Of a stretch of 64,000 bases of DNA, positions 35,131 through 47,079 are shown piece by piece (the first letter of the stretch is position 1; the number at the start of each line of letters is the position of its first letter). Below the pieces are notes generated by a model that was not told the origin of the DNA, ran no database searches, and worked only from the letters and a program-made list of their open reading frames with translations. The stretch comes from Stropharia rugosoannulata. Taxonomy: Eukaryota > Basidiomycota > Agaricomycetes > Agaricales > Strophariaceae. The stretch is taken from the NCBI GenBank assembly GCA_028532985.1, contig JANCIK010000010.1:372001-436000 (forward strand), written 5' to 3'. The translations under genes were made by a program, and so were the position numbers.

Positions 35131-37825
35131 TTAAAATGAACTAGAACGACGTCGAGGACGTTTAACCTCCATATTCTCGCTGTTTGCAACCTCGAATTTC
35201 GTCTGCCTGAACTGAAACCAAGGTCCGTCGGCGGCTCTCATCCTGTTGAGCACAAAGACAAGATAATTGGCCTGTTTGAGTCGCATGCTGCGATTGTTGC
35301 CATTAACAGTTGAGATATTGTCCTCTGAGTATATGTCATCGATACTGAGCCCCGTAAGTTCGTTGAAAGCCTGTACAACAAAGGTGCGAATGCGAGGGTC
35401 CATGTGCATTGAACCTAGGCCCTCTTGCCGTCCCTCGTAGGTCGGATTCCGAGAGGTTGCTTTCCATGTCTTCCAAAAGTAGAAGTCGAAAAGAACGTCG
35501 TCGACTGGGCATCCACAGTCCATGAACTTGTTAAGGTCCCGTGGAACGTGGTCGCCTGACTTTTTGGACCCAATTTGTGGGGGATATGCGACACCTTGAA
35601 CCAAATAAGATAAAACTGCGCGCCCATCCCAGTAGCGTTTCATCTTCGTCTTCTCGTGATATCTGCATTGAATGTTACCGTTTTTGTTCGTATGAATATG
35701 AATGGCTAGATCTCGTGAGATCATAGAGACCTGGGGCAGGAAGTTTTGAACCGAACGCAGGGTACGACGCATGCTAAAGTCAATATAACACGTTGGATCA
35801 AGAATGAACTTCTTGACGGCATATAGAACATTCTCTAAGGCAGGGGTCAGTATAAAATACTCAGAGGAAGCGATAACTCACTTTCATACTGCTCCTTTTC
35901 TACAGTAGACATTGACAAGTACTCCAGAGGCTCGCTCTCAATGTACATATCAGGGCGGAATAACATTCTCTTAGACCGTGTATGCATGCCCTCACTGTCC
36001 ACCTCGGCGTCGCTAAGTTCATCCGCGTCATTGTCGGAATGCAGCTCAAGCTCAAACGCTTCCTGTCTGGTGAGATTTCGGACAGATTCAGCCTTGACGG
36101 CGGCTATTCGGGCTTCATCAGTCTTGAATGGACCTCCAGGCAGGTATTTGTCGATCGCGGAAATGATGACAGGATCAGAGAGGTTGATCTTGCTACTTGT
36201 ATTTGTCAAAAGCAGCGTGAGCTGTGCAAGTCCGAGGTCTGGCTGCTTCTTGGAGACTCACGCAGATGCAGCAGGCTTACTTGTCGTTGCTCGAATAGCC
36301 TTCTTGATCTCCCTCTGCACTGCTCGCAGCGAGAGCAACGCGTCCTCGTGGGCGTTGACCTTAGCTACCAAAGCCTTTCTCTCCTTCTCGATTGACGCAT
36401 TTCCTGGATCTTTAGGTTCTCGATGCACAATGATTCTGCGAAGTTCGTTGCTATCCTTAGTCTTAGCCTTCGCGCGAGCAGCAATGCGAGCTTCTATATC
36501 CAGCAGTTTCGCATTAGAATCTTCGGCTGTGCCCTGGTTCTTGAACTCTTCATTGTGAACAACGGTGCTTTCGTTCCTAGCCTGTTCAACTGACGCAAGA
36601 AGTGTTTCGGCCGTCTGAGGATTGATAGCGGAGAAATCGGCGTTGGTATCCATACTGACATCGGTAATCGCCCTGTGCTGTGCCAAGGTATTACTCTCCG
36701 GCAGAGGTTCAGCCGCACGGATATGAATAGGAGTAAGATCGGTCCCGTCGCCTTCAGGTATAATATTACTGCGGCTAGGGGATGGCGACGTTGACAAGGG
36801 TTTAGGGGTGCCCGATGAATTTGACGTGCAAGTGGTCGGAGTCTTGTGAGAATCAGAGTTAGCAGTAGGGCGTTTCCTGGCAGGGGTTGTAGGGGGATTG
36901 TTGAAGTGAGGGAAGGAAATATTGCCGTGGTCGAAGTTAAGGAAGTCAAAGGGCCCAGTTTCCGCCTGGCTTGCATTTAACATATGTGAGAGCGAGTCAT
37001 CGAATCCAATGGGCCTTGAGTCCATTATAGCAGAAAGGCTCAGCTGCGCTGGGGATACAATCTGAATCATTTCATTGACCTTGATAATTTCGTTTGAAAT
37101 GGCGTGAAATTGGTTTGGTTCGATTTGTGAGTGTAACATCTGGTGCTGTAGGCCGCGGAGCGTAGCTTTAAGCTCAAGAGACTTGTTCGTCTTCTCTTCC
37201 CCAGAGAGACTAGAGAGCTGAGACATGTTCTGTAATTAGTATAGTTAACAATAATAGAACTGATTTCATACCGATGAAAGCTCAGGATTATTGGTTTGAC
37301 TAGGACCGGATTCAGCCAATATACGATCGTATTCCATCAGACCGGGATTTTGATTATCATAACGATCAGAGTTTGTCTCCAGCCACAAGTCAACTGGGCC
37401 TCCTATTGCAACACCTGTGCCTTCGTCTTCAAGCTCTGTAAGCGGAGAGCTAGGGGGAATCGACGGCTTTTTGTTGGGAATATCAGGATTACTGGAGCGC
37501 AGAATGGCAACCTGTTCTGTAGCCATTTCCAGACATTTCCTCAAACTCGTCTCTTTCACTGTAATATACCATAGTAAACTTAGTATATGACAATTTCCTA
37601 GGACAAGTACACGCACCTGTTACTTTGTTTAGTTTTCGCTTGCTTTTCGAGCGCGTTTCAAGGAATGCTTCAAGCTTCGCTTGAGCAGCTGCCTGAGCAT
37701 CGATCGCCGACTGTAGATCTTGTGCTGCATTATGTACCACCCCAATAAGTCAGGAGCGCATACAAGAGAGCGTAGAAATAGAAAGACTCACGCTGACACT
37801 TTTCAAGCAATCTTTTCGCAGGCAT
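35131..37825 (-). CDS. Transposon accessory gene 4: large multi-exon protein of unknown function
   Basis: Model begins MPAKRLLEKCQ at 37825. Exons follow near 37727-37619 (DLQSAIDAQAAAQAKLEAFLETRSKSKRKLNK), 37560-37275, 37226-36260, 36209-35880 and 35830-35131. The N-terminal half is a coiled-coil-like and disordered region with ATLRGLQHQMLHSQIEPNQF and a long Arg/Lys/Glu helix (ARIAARAKAKTKDSNELRRI). The C-terminal globular part reads NVLYAVKKFILDPTCYIDFSMRRTLRSVQNF, RYWDGRAVLSYLVQGVAYPPQIGSKKSGDHVPRDLNKFMDCGCPVDDVLFDFYFWKTWKAT and ends with basic KRPRRRSSS. It is the second-largest gene of the element. I recognise no family. Intron edges other than the first were not all verified. Confidence 0.6.
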
Positions 37826-38028
37826 TGTACTGAACACTAGCAAAGTTTGGGCAAAGTAGGTGGAAGTTGAGAATAGGTGTTGAAGAATTTTACCGCTGGG
37901 GAAAAATATTTATGTCGTATCAATCAGCTACTATACTATTTTATCGATCATATGTGTATATCAAATTGATGGAAATTATGGTTACGAGCTAAGGAATAGA
38001 TTCACTGTATATGATATACCGTAGAATT

Positions 38029-38971
38029 CTACAACAATACTATCTCGCCAGTTTTGTTATTTCTTCCATAAGTACAACTATTCTTGAAGCCATCGTCAGA
38101 TTCGTCAGTAGATATTTCAGTAGTATCTTGACCACTGTCGGAGTTACTGTTTTTCTTCGTGACCTTGGATCCAGGCAAACGATAGCGTGGTGGAACAGGC
38201 GGAGGGGGTTTGGAAGGTTGTGCAACAGCCAGAGAGTGGTGAAGTCGCCGAATTTCGCGATCGAGGCCACCACACTCGTAGTCGACTCTGTATGCAGACC
38301 TGTATAAGAGACAGCCACCAGGCTCAACCAAGTCTCCAAGCTGGAAGTCGGCTAAGCGCCAATGCGGACGAGCTCTTGCGTTATAAACCATGTAAACTGA
38401 GACATGTAGTTGGCCCAAATGATACAGTCGGTAATTATGGGAAAGATTGTGTCGACCATTCATAATAGGACCATAAGATATTAATGGTGCGTCTGTTATG
38501 GACTTTTGTACATGTGGTTAGTGAAGTAAACTCGGAATCAAATACTGTTTATACAAAACTTACTGGTAACCAAAATTTGATTCTGACCTGAGGTTGAGCT
38601 TTTGCGTCAATGCATCTTGGTCTTTGGCATACAGGGTCGACACAAACTGAGAGATGATTGTAATACACGTAAGGGAGAGTTTTGGGAGAGTTCAAGACAT
38701 TGAACATACATTTGCGCGCATCAACACAGTATGCATCGTGCCACGAGGGAATTGCATTAGAATCCGAGTCGTCTATTAAGAAATAGTAAAATGAGATTAA
38801 TTGTGAACATACATGTATGCCAGTATGTTTTCTACTTACATTCTGAATCCGAAATTTCGTCGAGCAGCATACATTCCACAATGTCCTCTACTTCACTTTT
38901 AGTGAATGTAAATGAGTGAATATAAGTGGCCACTCACCGTCAATTTCCATTTCAGTAATGATCTGTGCCAT
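38029..38971 (-). CDS. Transposon accessory gene 5: small Cys-containing protein of unknown function
   Basis: Starts MAQIITEMEID at 38971, outermost gene before the right array. Two short exons (around DIVECMLLDEISDSE) lead to an exon with SWHDAYCVDARKCMFNVLNSPKTLPYVYYNHLSVCVDPVCQRPRCIDAK. The final exon (to 38029) holds NYRLYHLGQLHVSVYMVYNARARPHWRLADFQLGDLVEPGGCLLYRSAYRVDYECGGLDREIRRLHHSL and an acidic Ser-rich tail. The CVDPVCQRPRCID spacing could bind zinc. No family recognised. Leftward transcription starts right beside the subterminal array. Confidence 0.55.
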
Positions 38972-39164
38972 TGTGAGCCGGATGTGTAGTGCAGAAGAAG
39001 AGAGAAGGAAGAGAGGAAAGAATCAAGAAAGATGGGTACTTGGATTATCCTATATTCACCACGTTGACAAGATGGGATAGACGTGATAGCCCCGTCCTGG
39101 AGTAAAAATATACTATGTATTCAACTGAAGTTTTATTCAACAATTTGTGGGCAATTAGACCTCA

Positions 39165-39780
39165 TGGTAGAATACCACCACGCCAGCCGGACGCGCCGTG
39201 CAGCGCACGAGCTTTGTCCTGTGGTAGAAAAAGATCACAGATACTATATACTTTACTGACACCTCATTCTACAGTTCTCAACCCAATAACACATGTGGTA
39301 GAATGCCACCACTACAGACCAGCTGCATGACGCGCCGTGTGGAACATCTGCACTGTCCTGTGGTAGAATAATACCGCACCGGAGCGCCATAGCACGAGAG
39401 CTTTCTCCTGTGGTAGAAATACACCACACCAGATGTGGCTTCAAGACGCGCTGTGCGTAGCGTGGGACAACTGTGGTAGAATACTACCACAGCAGACTCG
39501 GCAGCAAGACGCGCCGTGCGGAGCGTCGGCGCTGTCCTGTGGTAGAATACTACCGCACCGGAACCCCGTATCCCCTAGCTTTGTCCTGTGGTAGAAATAC
39601 ACCACACCAGAAAGACGCGCTGTGCATAGCGTGGGACAACTGTGGTAGAATGCTACCACAGCAGACTCGGCAGCAAGACGCGCCGTGCGGAGCATCTGCG
39701 CTGTCCTGTGGTAGAATACTACCGCACCGGAGCGCTGTAGCACCCGAGCTTTGTCATGTGGTAGAAACACACCACACATG
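39165..39780. repeat. right subterminal palindrome array
   Basis: Tandem units containing GTGGTAGAATACTACCAC, GTGGTAGAATACTACCGCAC and GTGGTAGAAATACACCAC, with linkers GACGCGCCGTGCGGAGCG. The higher-order period is about 176 bp: the block at 39472 recurs at 39648. The core sequence matches the left array, supporting a paired terminal function. Confidence 0.9.
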
Positions 39781-40149
39781 CTTCATCTTTTTACTGACAT
39801 TTTAATTTTATAGTTCTCGAGCGAATAATACCCATAATTGATTACTACCATACCGGACGTGGCTGCCAGGCGCATCGTGCGGCACGGCTACAACAACAAC
39901 TACTTGTGCTACTGTATAAGAGTTACAGTATCCATTGTATTGTCTACTACATTTTGAATGCAGTCTTGCATTAATTGGATGGCCCTATTTAAATTGAAAC
40001 TAAAATTATATCCATACTAGTAGCATGGCAAAGACACAGAAGTGGCAGGCGTACATCACAGGAGAGAAGAGAGAGTAGACATCATGTGACAAGTAAGCAA
40101 ACCCGGGAAAAGTTACGGTGAGGCGCGGGGCTGTGATATTGCGGGCATG

Positions 40150-40167
40150 CCCGGTGCTTTATCCGGG
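40150..40167 (-). repeat. terminal/subterminal inverted repeat, right (CCCGGATAAAGCACCGGG on the minus strand)
   Basis: Inverted counterpart of 25247-25264 with one mismatch. Confidence 0.7.
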
Positions 40168-43100
40168 TCTACAACGTTGTCGATATCTGGGGTCTGTGTC
40201 CATTGCATTCGCTCCGTCCTCGTCATTGTCGTCTGGGCCAGGCAGCACGAAGTCGTCGTCGAATGCACCACCTGGACCACCCCGGTCGAAAACGCTCATA
40301 GCCGTAAACGGTGCCGGACCCGCACTATTATGTGGCACAGGGTTAGCACGACCAAAGGAGGAGGAGGGGACACGGCGATCCCGCTCCTCAGCATACCGCT
40401 GCCTATTAACCCGACCGCGTTCCGCAAGCTCCTGCTCCAGCCGCTCCCGTGTCGCTCGCTCGCTCTCCTGCCGTAATCGAATCTCCCACTCCTCGCCTTT
40501 GCTGCGCACCCCCTCACCGCGCACCTCACGCATGCGGATCGCAGCCTCCTGCTGTATCTGTACCATGTCCGCCTCGTTCTGCATCCTATCCCCCGCCTCG
40601 TTCTGCACCCGCCTTTCCCTATCCGCCACCTGCTGAGCGACGAGCGCATCCTGCATTGACCGCGCGCGCGCGAGCACGTCGCGGGCAGCCGCCTCGCGCG
40701 TTTGGTTCTGCGTCTGCGTCTGCGTCTGGCTTTGCGTCTGTACCCCATCCCCGTCCCCATTCCGCGCCCCATCTGCAGCCTGCCGAACACCCAACCCCCC
40801 CAGCTGACCCCGCTCCCTCTCCTGCGCCACGCGGAGCTCGAGCAGCTGCATCCTCTCCGTGCACGCCTGCTTGAGCCCCGTGTTTAGTTGCACACGATTC
40901 GTATGTGTAGCTGGATACATGGGATGCATGGCTGGAAACTGATTCATGGGCGGTGGATGATTCGAGGTCGGATGTTGATACGCTTGCTGATACGCCTGCT
41001 GCTGCACATGCATTGTAGGCGGGGGCGTAGCCGTATACGCCACCCGTGCAAGCGCCGTGTATCCATGCGCACCAGCAGAACCGGGACCGCGCAGAGTGAC
41101 CGGGACCGAAACAGGGCCTTGTACACGCTCGGGCTCGATGGGTATCCCTGCACCCGCGCCGCCGAGGCCCCCCACCTGTACATGTACAGGAGCTTGCACT
41201 TGCAACTGAGATTGACCGTCTTGGGGGTGCACGAGCACCGGCGGGACGCCAGAGCGCACGTAGGCAGGTTTCGTCGCGCTGGTACTATGCTGCATAATGT
41301 GTGGTTGCGGTTGCGGTACCTCTTGTGCCTGCGCCTGCCCACCCGCATTCGTTTTCTCCCTAAACTCCCTAGCGAGCGCCTCGTACCCCTGCGGGCCTTG
41401 CGCAGGAGGCAGGCGGTGCCCTGTGAACGGCCCAGTCTCTGAGACCAACACCGGCACCGGAGGCGGGCGCGCCTGAATAGGCACAGGTGCGTGTGGGTGT
41501 GGGTGTGCAGACTCGAGCACAGGCGCCGGACGGGGTGGTTGTATAGACTCGGAGGATGGAGGAGGTTGCATGCGCTCGCCGTACAGTGGGATACGCCCAC
41601 CTCCGACTGCAACTATGGGCCGCGAGCGGACGCACTGTTGGTCTTGCTGCAGTACTGCTCGGTCTTGTTGTCGTTTTTGCGATTGAAGTGATTGCTCGCG
41701 ATGCACCCCGCCCGTTGCAGACGCTGCGCTCGCGCTCCTGCTAGACTGCCCGGAACTAGACCTATCAGAGTCCTCTTTCTTCCTTCCACTTCCACTATCA
41801 CCAGAACTCGCACCCGGATCTGGACTGGCACTCACACTCCCGCGCGCCTCTCTGTCCATCGACATCGCGCTCTCCACGCCCATCGCATCGCCCATCCTAC
41901 CTCCCATTACATCGGAGCTCGATTTACCTCTCGCCCTCTCTGCCTCCAGCTCCATCTCCATCGCGCGCTCGAGCGCCTTGACACGGTGCCGCGGGCGCTG
42001 GGGGCCAGGTCCACCGGCAGACGTGGACGCCGATACAGAGGACACCGATGCAGACGCTGATACGGATGCGGATGCAGACAGTGGCACTGACATTGATACG
42101 GGTACGGACGCGGATGTAGCCGAAGACGCTGATACGACCGCAGGAGGGGAGCCTGCAGGAACTACTGCAACTACAGGCTTCTCGGCGCCCGCAGACACGA
42201 CAACAGACGCAGGCGCAGACGAACCAGCCGCAAGCCCCGCAACCGCCGCCTCAGCCTCAGCGCGTGCAACGGTCGTGCTCGACACTGGCCTGCCTGCTTT
42301 ACGGAAGCGTGGTGGGAGCGAGGGGCCGTCGACGTGTGGTATCGGAGGAGGGCTAGGCTGGGGTGCATCAGTGTCAGACGAACGTCCAGCTGCAACTGCA
42401 ACTCCAGCGCCAGGTCCGGGTCCAGATCCAAATTCAGCTGCAGCGCTAGGTCCAGTGCCAGAACCAGCGTCAGGTCCAGCGCCAGAACCAGAATCAGGCA
42501 TTATCGCCGGCGTCGTGTATGATACAGATTCTACGGAAGGTTCCGTTCGTGCATTCTGTGTATTCAGGGGCTGCAATCCAAATCAGGGGGAAGATAGTAC
42601 CAATCAAGGAAAGGCAGCAATCCAAAATCAAGGAAAGACAGTTCAAAGTCAAGAATCAAGGTACAAAGTCAAGAAAAGACAATACAAAATCAATAATAAA
42701 GGAAAGACTCCATTAGACATACACATCTCGCGCTGCGGAATAGGGGAGTACGTACCTGTACCTGTGCAGGACCTGGAGGTGAACGCGTGCGAGTGTAACC
42801 TGGTGGGATATATGGGCCAGGGCCGTACAGCGCCTCAGCAGAGTCCGGGCTCCGGTTCGCACTCGCGCTCGCACTCGCACTGGCCTGTCGTCGGCCCGAT
42901 ATTGCGCTCGCCTGGCGAATTACGGTGTCTGTCTCACCGCGCTGGTGCTGCTGTCATCCGAGTCAGCACGTCTGTATGCGTATGCATATAATGGGTCCAC
43001 TTACCACCTGATGGCTGTCAATCCCACTCGGACGTCCTAAAAGCTGAGGACTGATGCTCGGACGTCCTACCACCTGAGGACTGAAGCTCTGCGCAGAGGC

Positions 43101-44718
43101 AGAGCGCGACGACGGCCCTGATCCTGATCCGGACCTGGACCTGGACCTGGACGCTGAACCAGAGCCAGAGCCAGAGCCAGAGTCGGAGGCGTTGCGCGCA
43201 TACACAGACAAGCGCTGTGTCGCTGAAGCTGGGAATGGTTCTACAAAAGATTAATAGAGAAACAGGGTCAGTATCACTCGAATCTGAGAGAGAGTAGATG
43301 AAAGGGGAACGCGTACCGGGTCTGACGAGGGTAGTATTAGATGGCGCGTATTGGGGGGCATCACCTACTTGCGTGTGCGGTTGCGGTTGCGGTGGTATTG
43401 CAGCGCCTGCGATATACGAATGGCCCTGTAACAAGATGACATCCATGTCAATACAGATCGCGTAAGTAACGTTAGTGCTTATATGCGCACCTGGGATGAT
43501 ATTGCATAGGCATGCCGTTGCTATTTGGTTTGGGTTACGTTAGCGCATACATTCAGGGCGCATATCGATGTCAGTAAAAGGGCGTACCTGGATATGCGCG
43601 CTGGGGTATGGTCCTGGTCCTGGTGTTGGTCCTGGTGTTGGTGTACTGAAGCCAGGGGTTGGTGGGACGTGGGTGTATGGTCCGACAGAGATTGGCGGCA
43701 GATGACCTGGTGAAGCCCCATAAAGCAGTGGATGTGGATGTGAATGGAGTGTAGTATTCGGCAGCGAAGTGTTAGTGCCCTGATACTCCATTTGTCCCAG
43801 TCCGGATCCGGGCGGTCGTTCACGGTCCCGGTCAGCACGCGCACGGAAAAGTGCGGTACGGGCGACGACGCTGTCTGTCGCGCTGACGCTCCGACTTTGG
43901 CTCGCAGTGGCTGGGCTAGGAACAGCATGGGCATGAGCGTGCTGCGCTGCGGATTTGCGGGCCAGGGTGCGCTCGCGCTCAGCAACGACCCACGGTGGGT
44001 CCGGGATGGGCTGCAACTGCGCGTCAGGCGGGCTCGGCAGCGCCTGCACGCGTGCATAGGGCGATAAAGACGGAGCTGGGGACGGGTGTGGGGGAGGATT
44101 GTTACGTGACGGGGTCACTGACGAGGAGCTTGAGCCTGCACGCGCACGAGGCCGAGCCGGCGACGGCGACGGAGTCTTGTGTTCCTGATGGTAGTCTACG
44201 CCGCCCTGCCGTGCGCTGGCTCGGCGTGCCAGAGGTGGGCCCATGAGGAAGCTAGCGTGCGGGGACGGAGGGACATGGACATGATCGTCCGACGCAGAAA
44301 GCGAACTTGCGCGGCTGGCGGCCCGTAAAGGGGTGGTTTTAGCAGGAGTGGGCGTGGGCGTGGGAGACCCAGCCATGCTGGCGGAAAAATCACCGGCCGG
44401 CTCGGCCCCCGCGACAATGCCCGCGCCTCCTCTGCCCAGCGGCGACACGTGCACGTTCTCGTTGTGCACCAGCGCAGAAAGCGCCATCGACATCGAAGTG
44501 CGCTGCGGCACTGGGCCGGCTTGCGCGGGTGTGCGTGTCTGCTGGGCAGATCGGAAAGTGGATGAGGGGGTGGAGGTAGATGTGGGTGCGGATGCTTGTG
44601 CATCCGTGAGTGTAGTAATAGGGTGGGTGCCCTTTCGAGCGCGCTTCGGGGCCGGAGGGGGCGGGGGAGAGGGAGGTTCGTGCAGGGGCGGCACGGCGGG
44701 AAACAGGTGGAAGGACAT
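40159..44718 (-). pseudogene. 5' part of large low-complexity host gene, copy A
   Basis: Exon 1 44718-43588 (MSFHLFPAVPPLHEPPSPPPPP...), 30-nt exon 43520-43491 (QRHAYAISSQ), exon 43425-43317, exon 43240 to about 43005, then a long exon 42576-40159 preceded by unresolved splicing near 42960-42750. The protein is almost entirely Ser/Pro/Gln/Ala-rich disordered sequence with a charged helical stretch (VADRERRVQNEAGDRMQNEADMVQIQQEAAIRMREVRGEGVRSK). The coding frame runs straight into the transposon end and stops at a TAA inside the inverted motif. At 40190-40193 the frame that would continue into 25222 differs by one base in a run of four C, a probable frameshift. Copies B (47080-49045) and C (62715 onward) show the same start and exon structure. 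Confidence 0.7.
40162..40170 (+). repeat. putative target-site duplication, right copy
   Basis: TCCGGGTCT, identical to 25214-25222. It overlaps the outer six bases of the right inverted motif. Confidence 0.55.
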
Positions 44719-47071
44719 GACCCAGGTGTCCGAGGGCGGGGCGCAGGAATACGAATAGGAATATGACGGCGGACGAGGCGGGAGATAGATGGGATGCGAG
44801 AACAGAGCCGTGTCAACCGTGACCCGTCCATAACATGCGGTTCGCTTTCGCAGCGTTTGTGTATGCCAGCATCAAAAATGCAGTAGCGTGCGACCGTGAA
44901 AGCAATTCTATTTTCGCTATCCCCATGTTAACACTTCTATTTGGGTTACGACATATAGCCTGCTCTCACGCCCGCTATGTATCCCCCGTACAACTCCCGT
45001 TATCGATGGATATCTATTGCGCTGTCCAATTGAGTCGCCAGCCTCGCACTCTTGCCACCGTGTGTCGTTCCTTCCTCTCTTGAGCCTGAGGCCTTATGGG
45101 TTTGTGTCGTCCTCGGTGTCATTAAACATGCAATCATTCACTAATTACCATCCCAACTTATCTCCATCCGGTTATCATAGTACAAGGACACTGACTCATC
45201 GATCATCTGCTGATCCGTTTGTTTGTCGTCTCCCTTGGCTATGTATGTATTCGTTTCAAGTTGTTTTATGTCCCTTTCGATGCCACCACCTCGAGAACAC
45301 ACATATGGGCCGCTCGGTGTACATACACTGTCCTGTCAATTGTGTAACCACGACGCTCGCTCCTCGGTAGTATTAAACCCCATCTGCAAACACTTATGAT
45401 GGACGGCAAAATTACCACGCATGGTACGCACAGTCCTGTGCATTTTTTTTTTACATAGCGCACTTATTCTGGTATGCAAGTCCATTCTACACTGATAGTC
45501 ACCTCACGTACACATGCACTTATAACAATTATGTACTCACAACGGTTTATGTTAGATACCTCACCGTAATTACCATCGTCATCTCTTACGCGCGTACAGT
45601 ACGTACGTAAGTACCACCTTCATGTCGTAACCCATCAGCGTGCGAAAGCGGCGTGTGATAGAATAACACGCCACCTCCTCGCGCTAAAACTGCGCAAATC
45701 CCTATATGTAGAGTACATGCCCTTCTAATGATTCGGTACGTCCTACTTCACACTATGTACATACTTCGTCCGATAGAAAATCACTGCGTAACTTGCCTCC
45801 GTACTACCATATACATCATTCTCCCAGAGTTGTAGAGTAGAGTCTACTACTACAAGTACTATAACTCCCAAGGAAAAGGAGCTATGTACCTACGTACTCA
45901 TGCCGTACGTGACACCCACGCTCGCCTACCGCGTTTGTAGCGGCAGGTGCACAAATATGAAATGCTTATCCAGAAGCGGGTGAAGGTAGTACATATCATC
46001 TTTAATACCGTTTTCGGTCTGACACCAGGTGTACCAGGTATACATATAGCAAGGCTGATAGTCACAAACACAACTTGTCATATGGGCTGGTTTATGATCT
46101 CAGCACGTCTGAATTGTCCAGTTAATTACAGTCCCATGACGTTATTTCCCCGGCGCCCACTGTCAAGGCTGAGGTCGAGACCGGCGCTGATTAATCCGTA
46201 TTTGGGAGTATTAGCAAACCGTCATATAGATGCAGAAGTAAGTAGTATGTGTACTAATCAATGCAGCCATTCACCATACCTTCGTGTAGTCAAGTACATT
46301 CGATTTCAGTGCGCCGACCTACGATCTTTCAGATGCCATACAACAACTTCTCAGCAGTGCGACTAGTAAGTGCTCTCCACCACCATAATCACCTACTCCG
46401 TCAATATAATGATATAGATGTGCCGACAGAAACTGTATCTCTTTCCTCCGGAGACAGTGATATGATATACCGTTTCTTCGTAGCCACATAGGGAGTTTCA
46501 TCGTAGCCAAAGAGGGAGCTTCATCGATTGTAGCCCACAAGTGAAGGTATCTATCTCTATATATTCTGTGAATACCGGCTGGTATTGTTATAAGTAACCC
46601 ATATTCTATTATAAGTAAAGCCTATTCTGATCCAGTCGTTCAAAAAGAGCCCTCCATCTACCTCCGAAATGCCGAGTTGGTCAGACGTACCATATTGCAG
46701 AAGGAGAAGAATCAACAATATATGTCTGGTAATGTACTTCGAGTTCGAGCCTTGCCATAAACCGTGACAGCTAGCATAAACCGTGCCATACAAGAAGCGT
46801 GCCATACTTACACCAAACTGTGGGCACAGATCAAGCTCACATACAGAAGCACACCATTAGAGATATATACATACATAGATGTATGATAACACTTCAAGCT
46901 TCAAGCTTCATACGCATTCATATATCGTGCCACACCCTCTGTTTTCCTAGGCTCTGAGATGTGTAGTACACACGCCCTTGAAGAAAGAAGGGACCTAAGG
47001 TGTCGGTATTCGACGGCAGAGTCATACGTTGCTCGAGTCATACGATGCACTGTACCTACGCCGGTTGATAA
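43432..47071 (+). repeat. left arm of large inverted segmental duplication
   Basis: This arm matches 58998-64000 in reverse orientation: the end at CGGTTGATAACC (47060-47071) corresponds to 58998-59010, and homology continues to the window edge at 64000. It includes the start, first exons and upstream region of copy A plus about 2.3 kb of non-coding DNA. In 44830-47071 no supported gene is seen. The best conserved frame, shared by both arms, is FQMPYNNFSAVRLVSALHHHN... ending RFFVAT (about 46330-46490). Confidence 0.9.
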
Positions 47072-47079
47072 CCACCATC

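Larger units (their letters stand above)
25223..40161. mobile_element. ~14.9-kb KDZ-class DNA transposon with five accessory genes and palindromic repeat arrays
   Basis: The interval is bounded by a 9-bp direct repeat (25214-25222, 40162-40170). Close to each end lies an 18-bp motif in inverted orientation (25247-25264, 40150-40167, 17/18 identical). Tandem arrays of short palindromes lie 300-400 bp from each end (25560-26140, 39165-39780), with a third in the middle (34085-35000). Inside are a KDZ transposase gene (27153-30356) and five other genes. The genes left of about 32.5 kb read rightward and those right of it read leftward. It interrupts host gene copy A. The exact ends are uncertain by about 25 bp on the left: if the 18-bp motifs are true termini, the flanking 9-bp match is coincidental. 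Confidence 0.75.

Noticed and set aside
41369..42991. Plus-strand ORFs (up to 337 codons) opposite copy A
   Set aside because: Repeat-rich antisense frames; composition mirrors the Ser/Ala/Gly codons of the minus strand.
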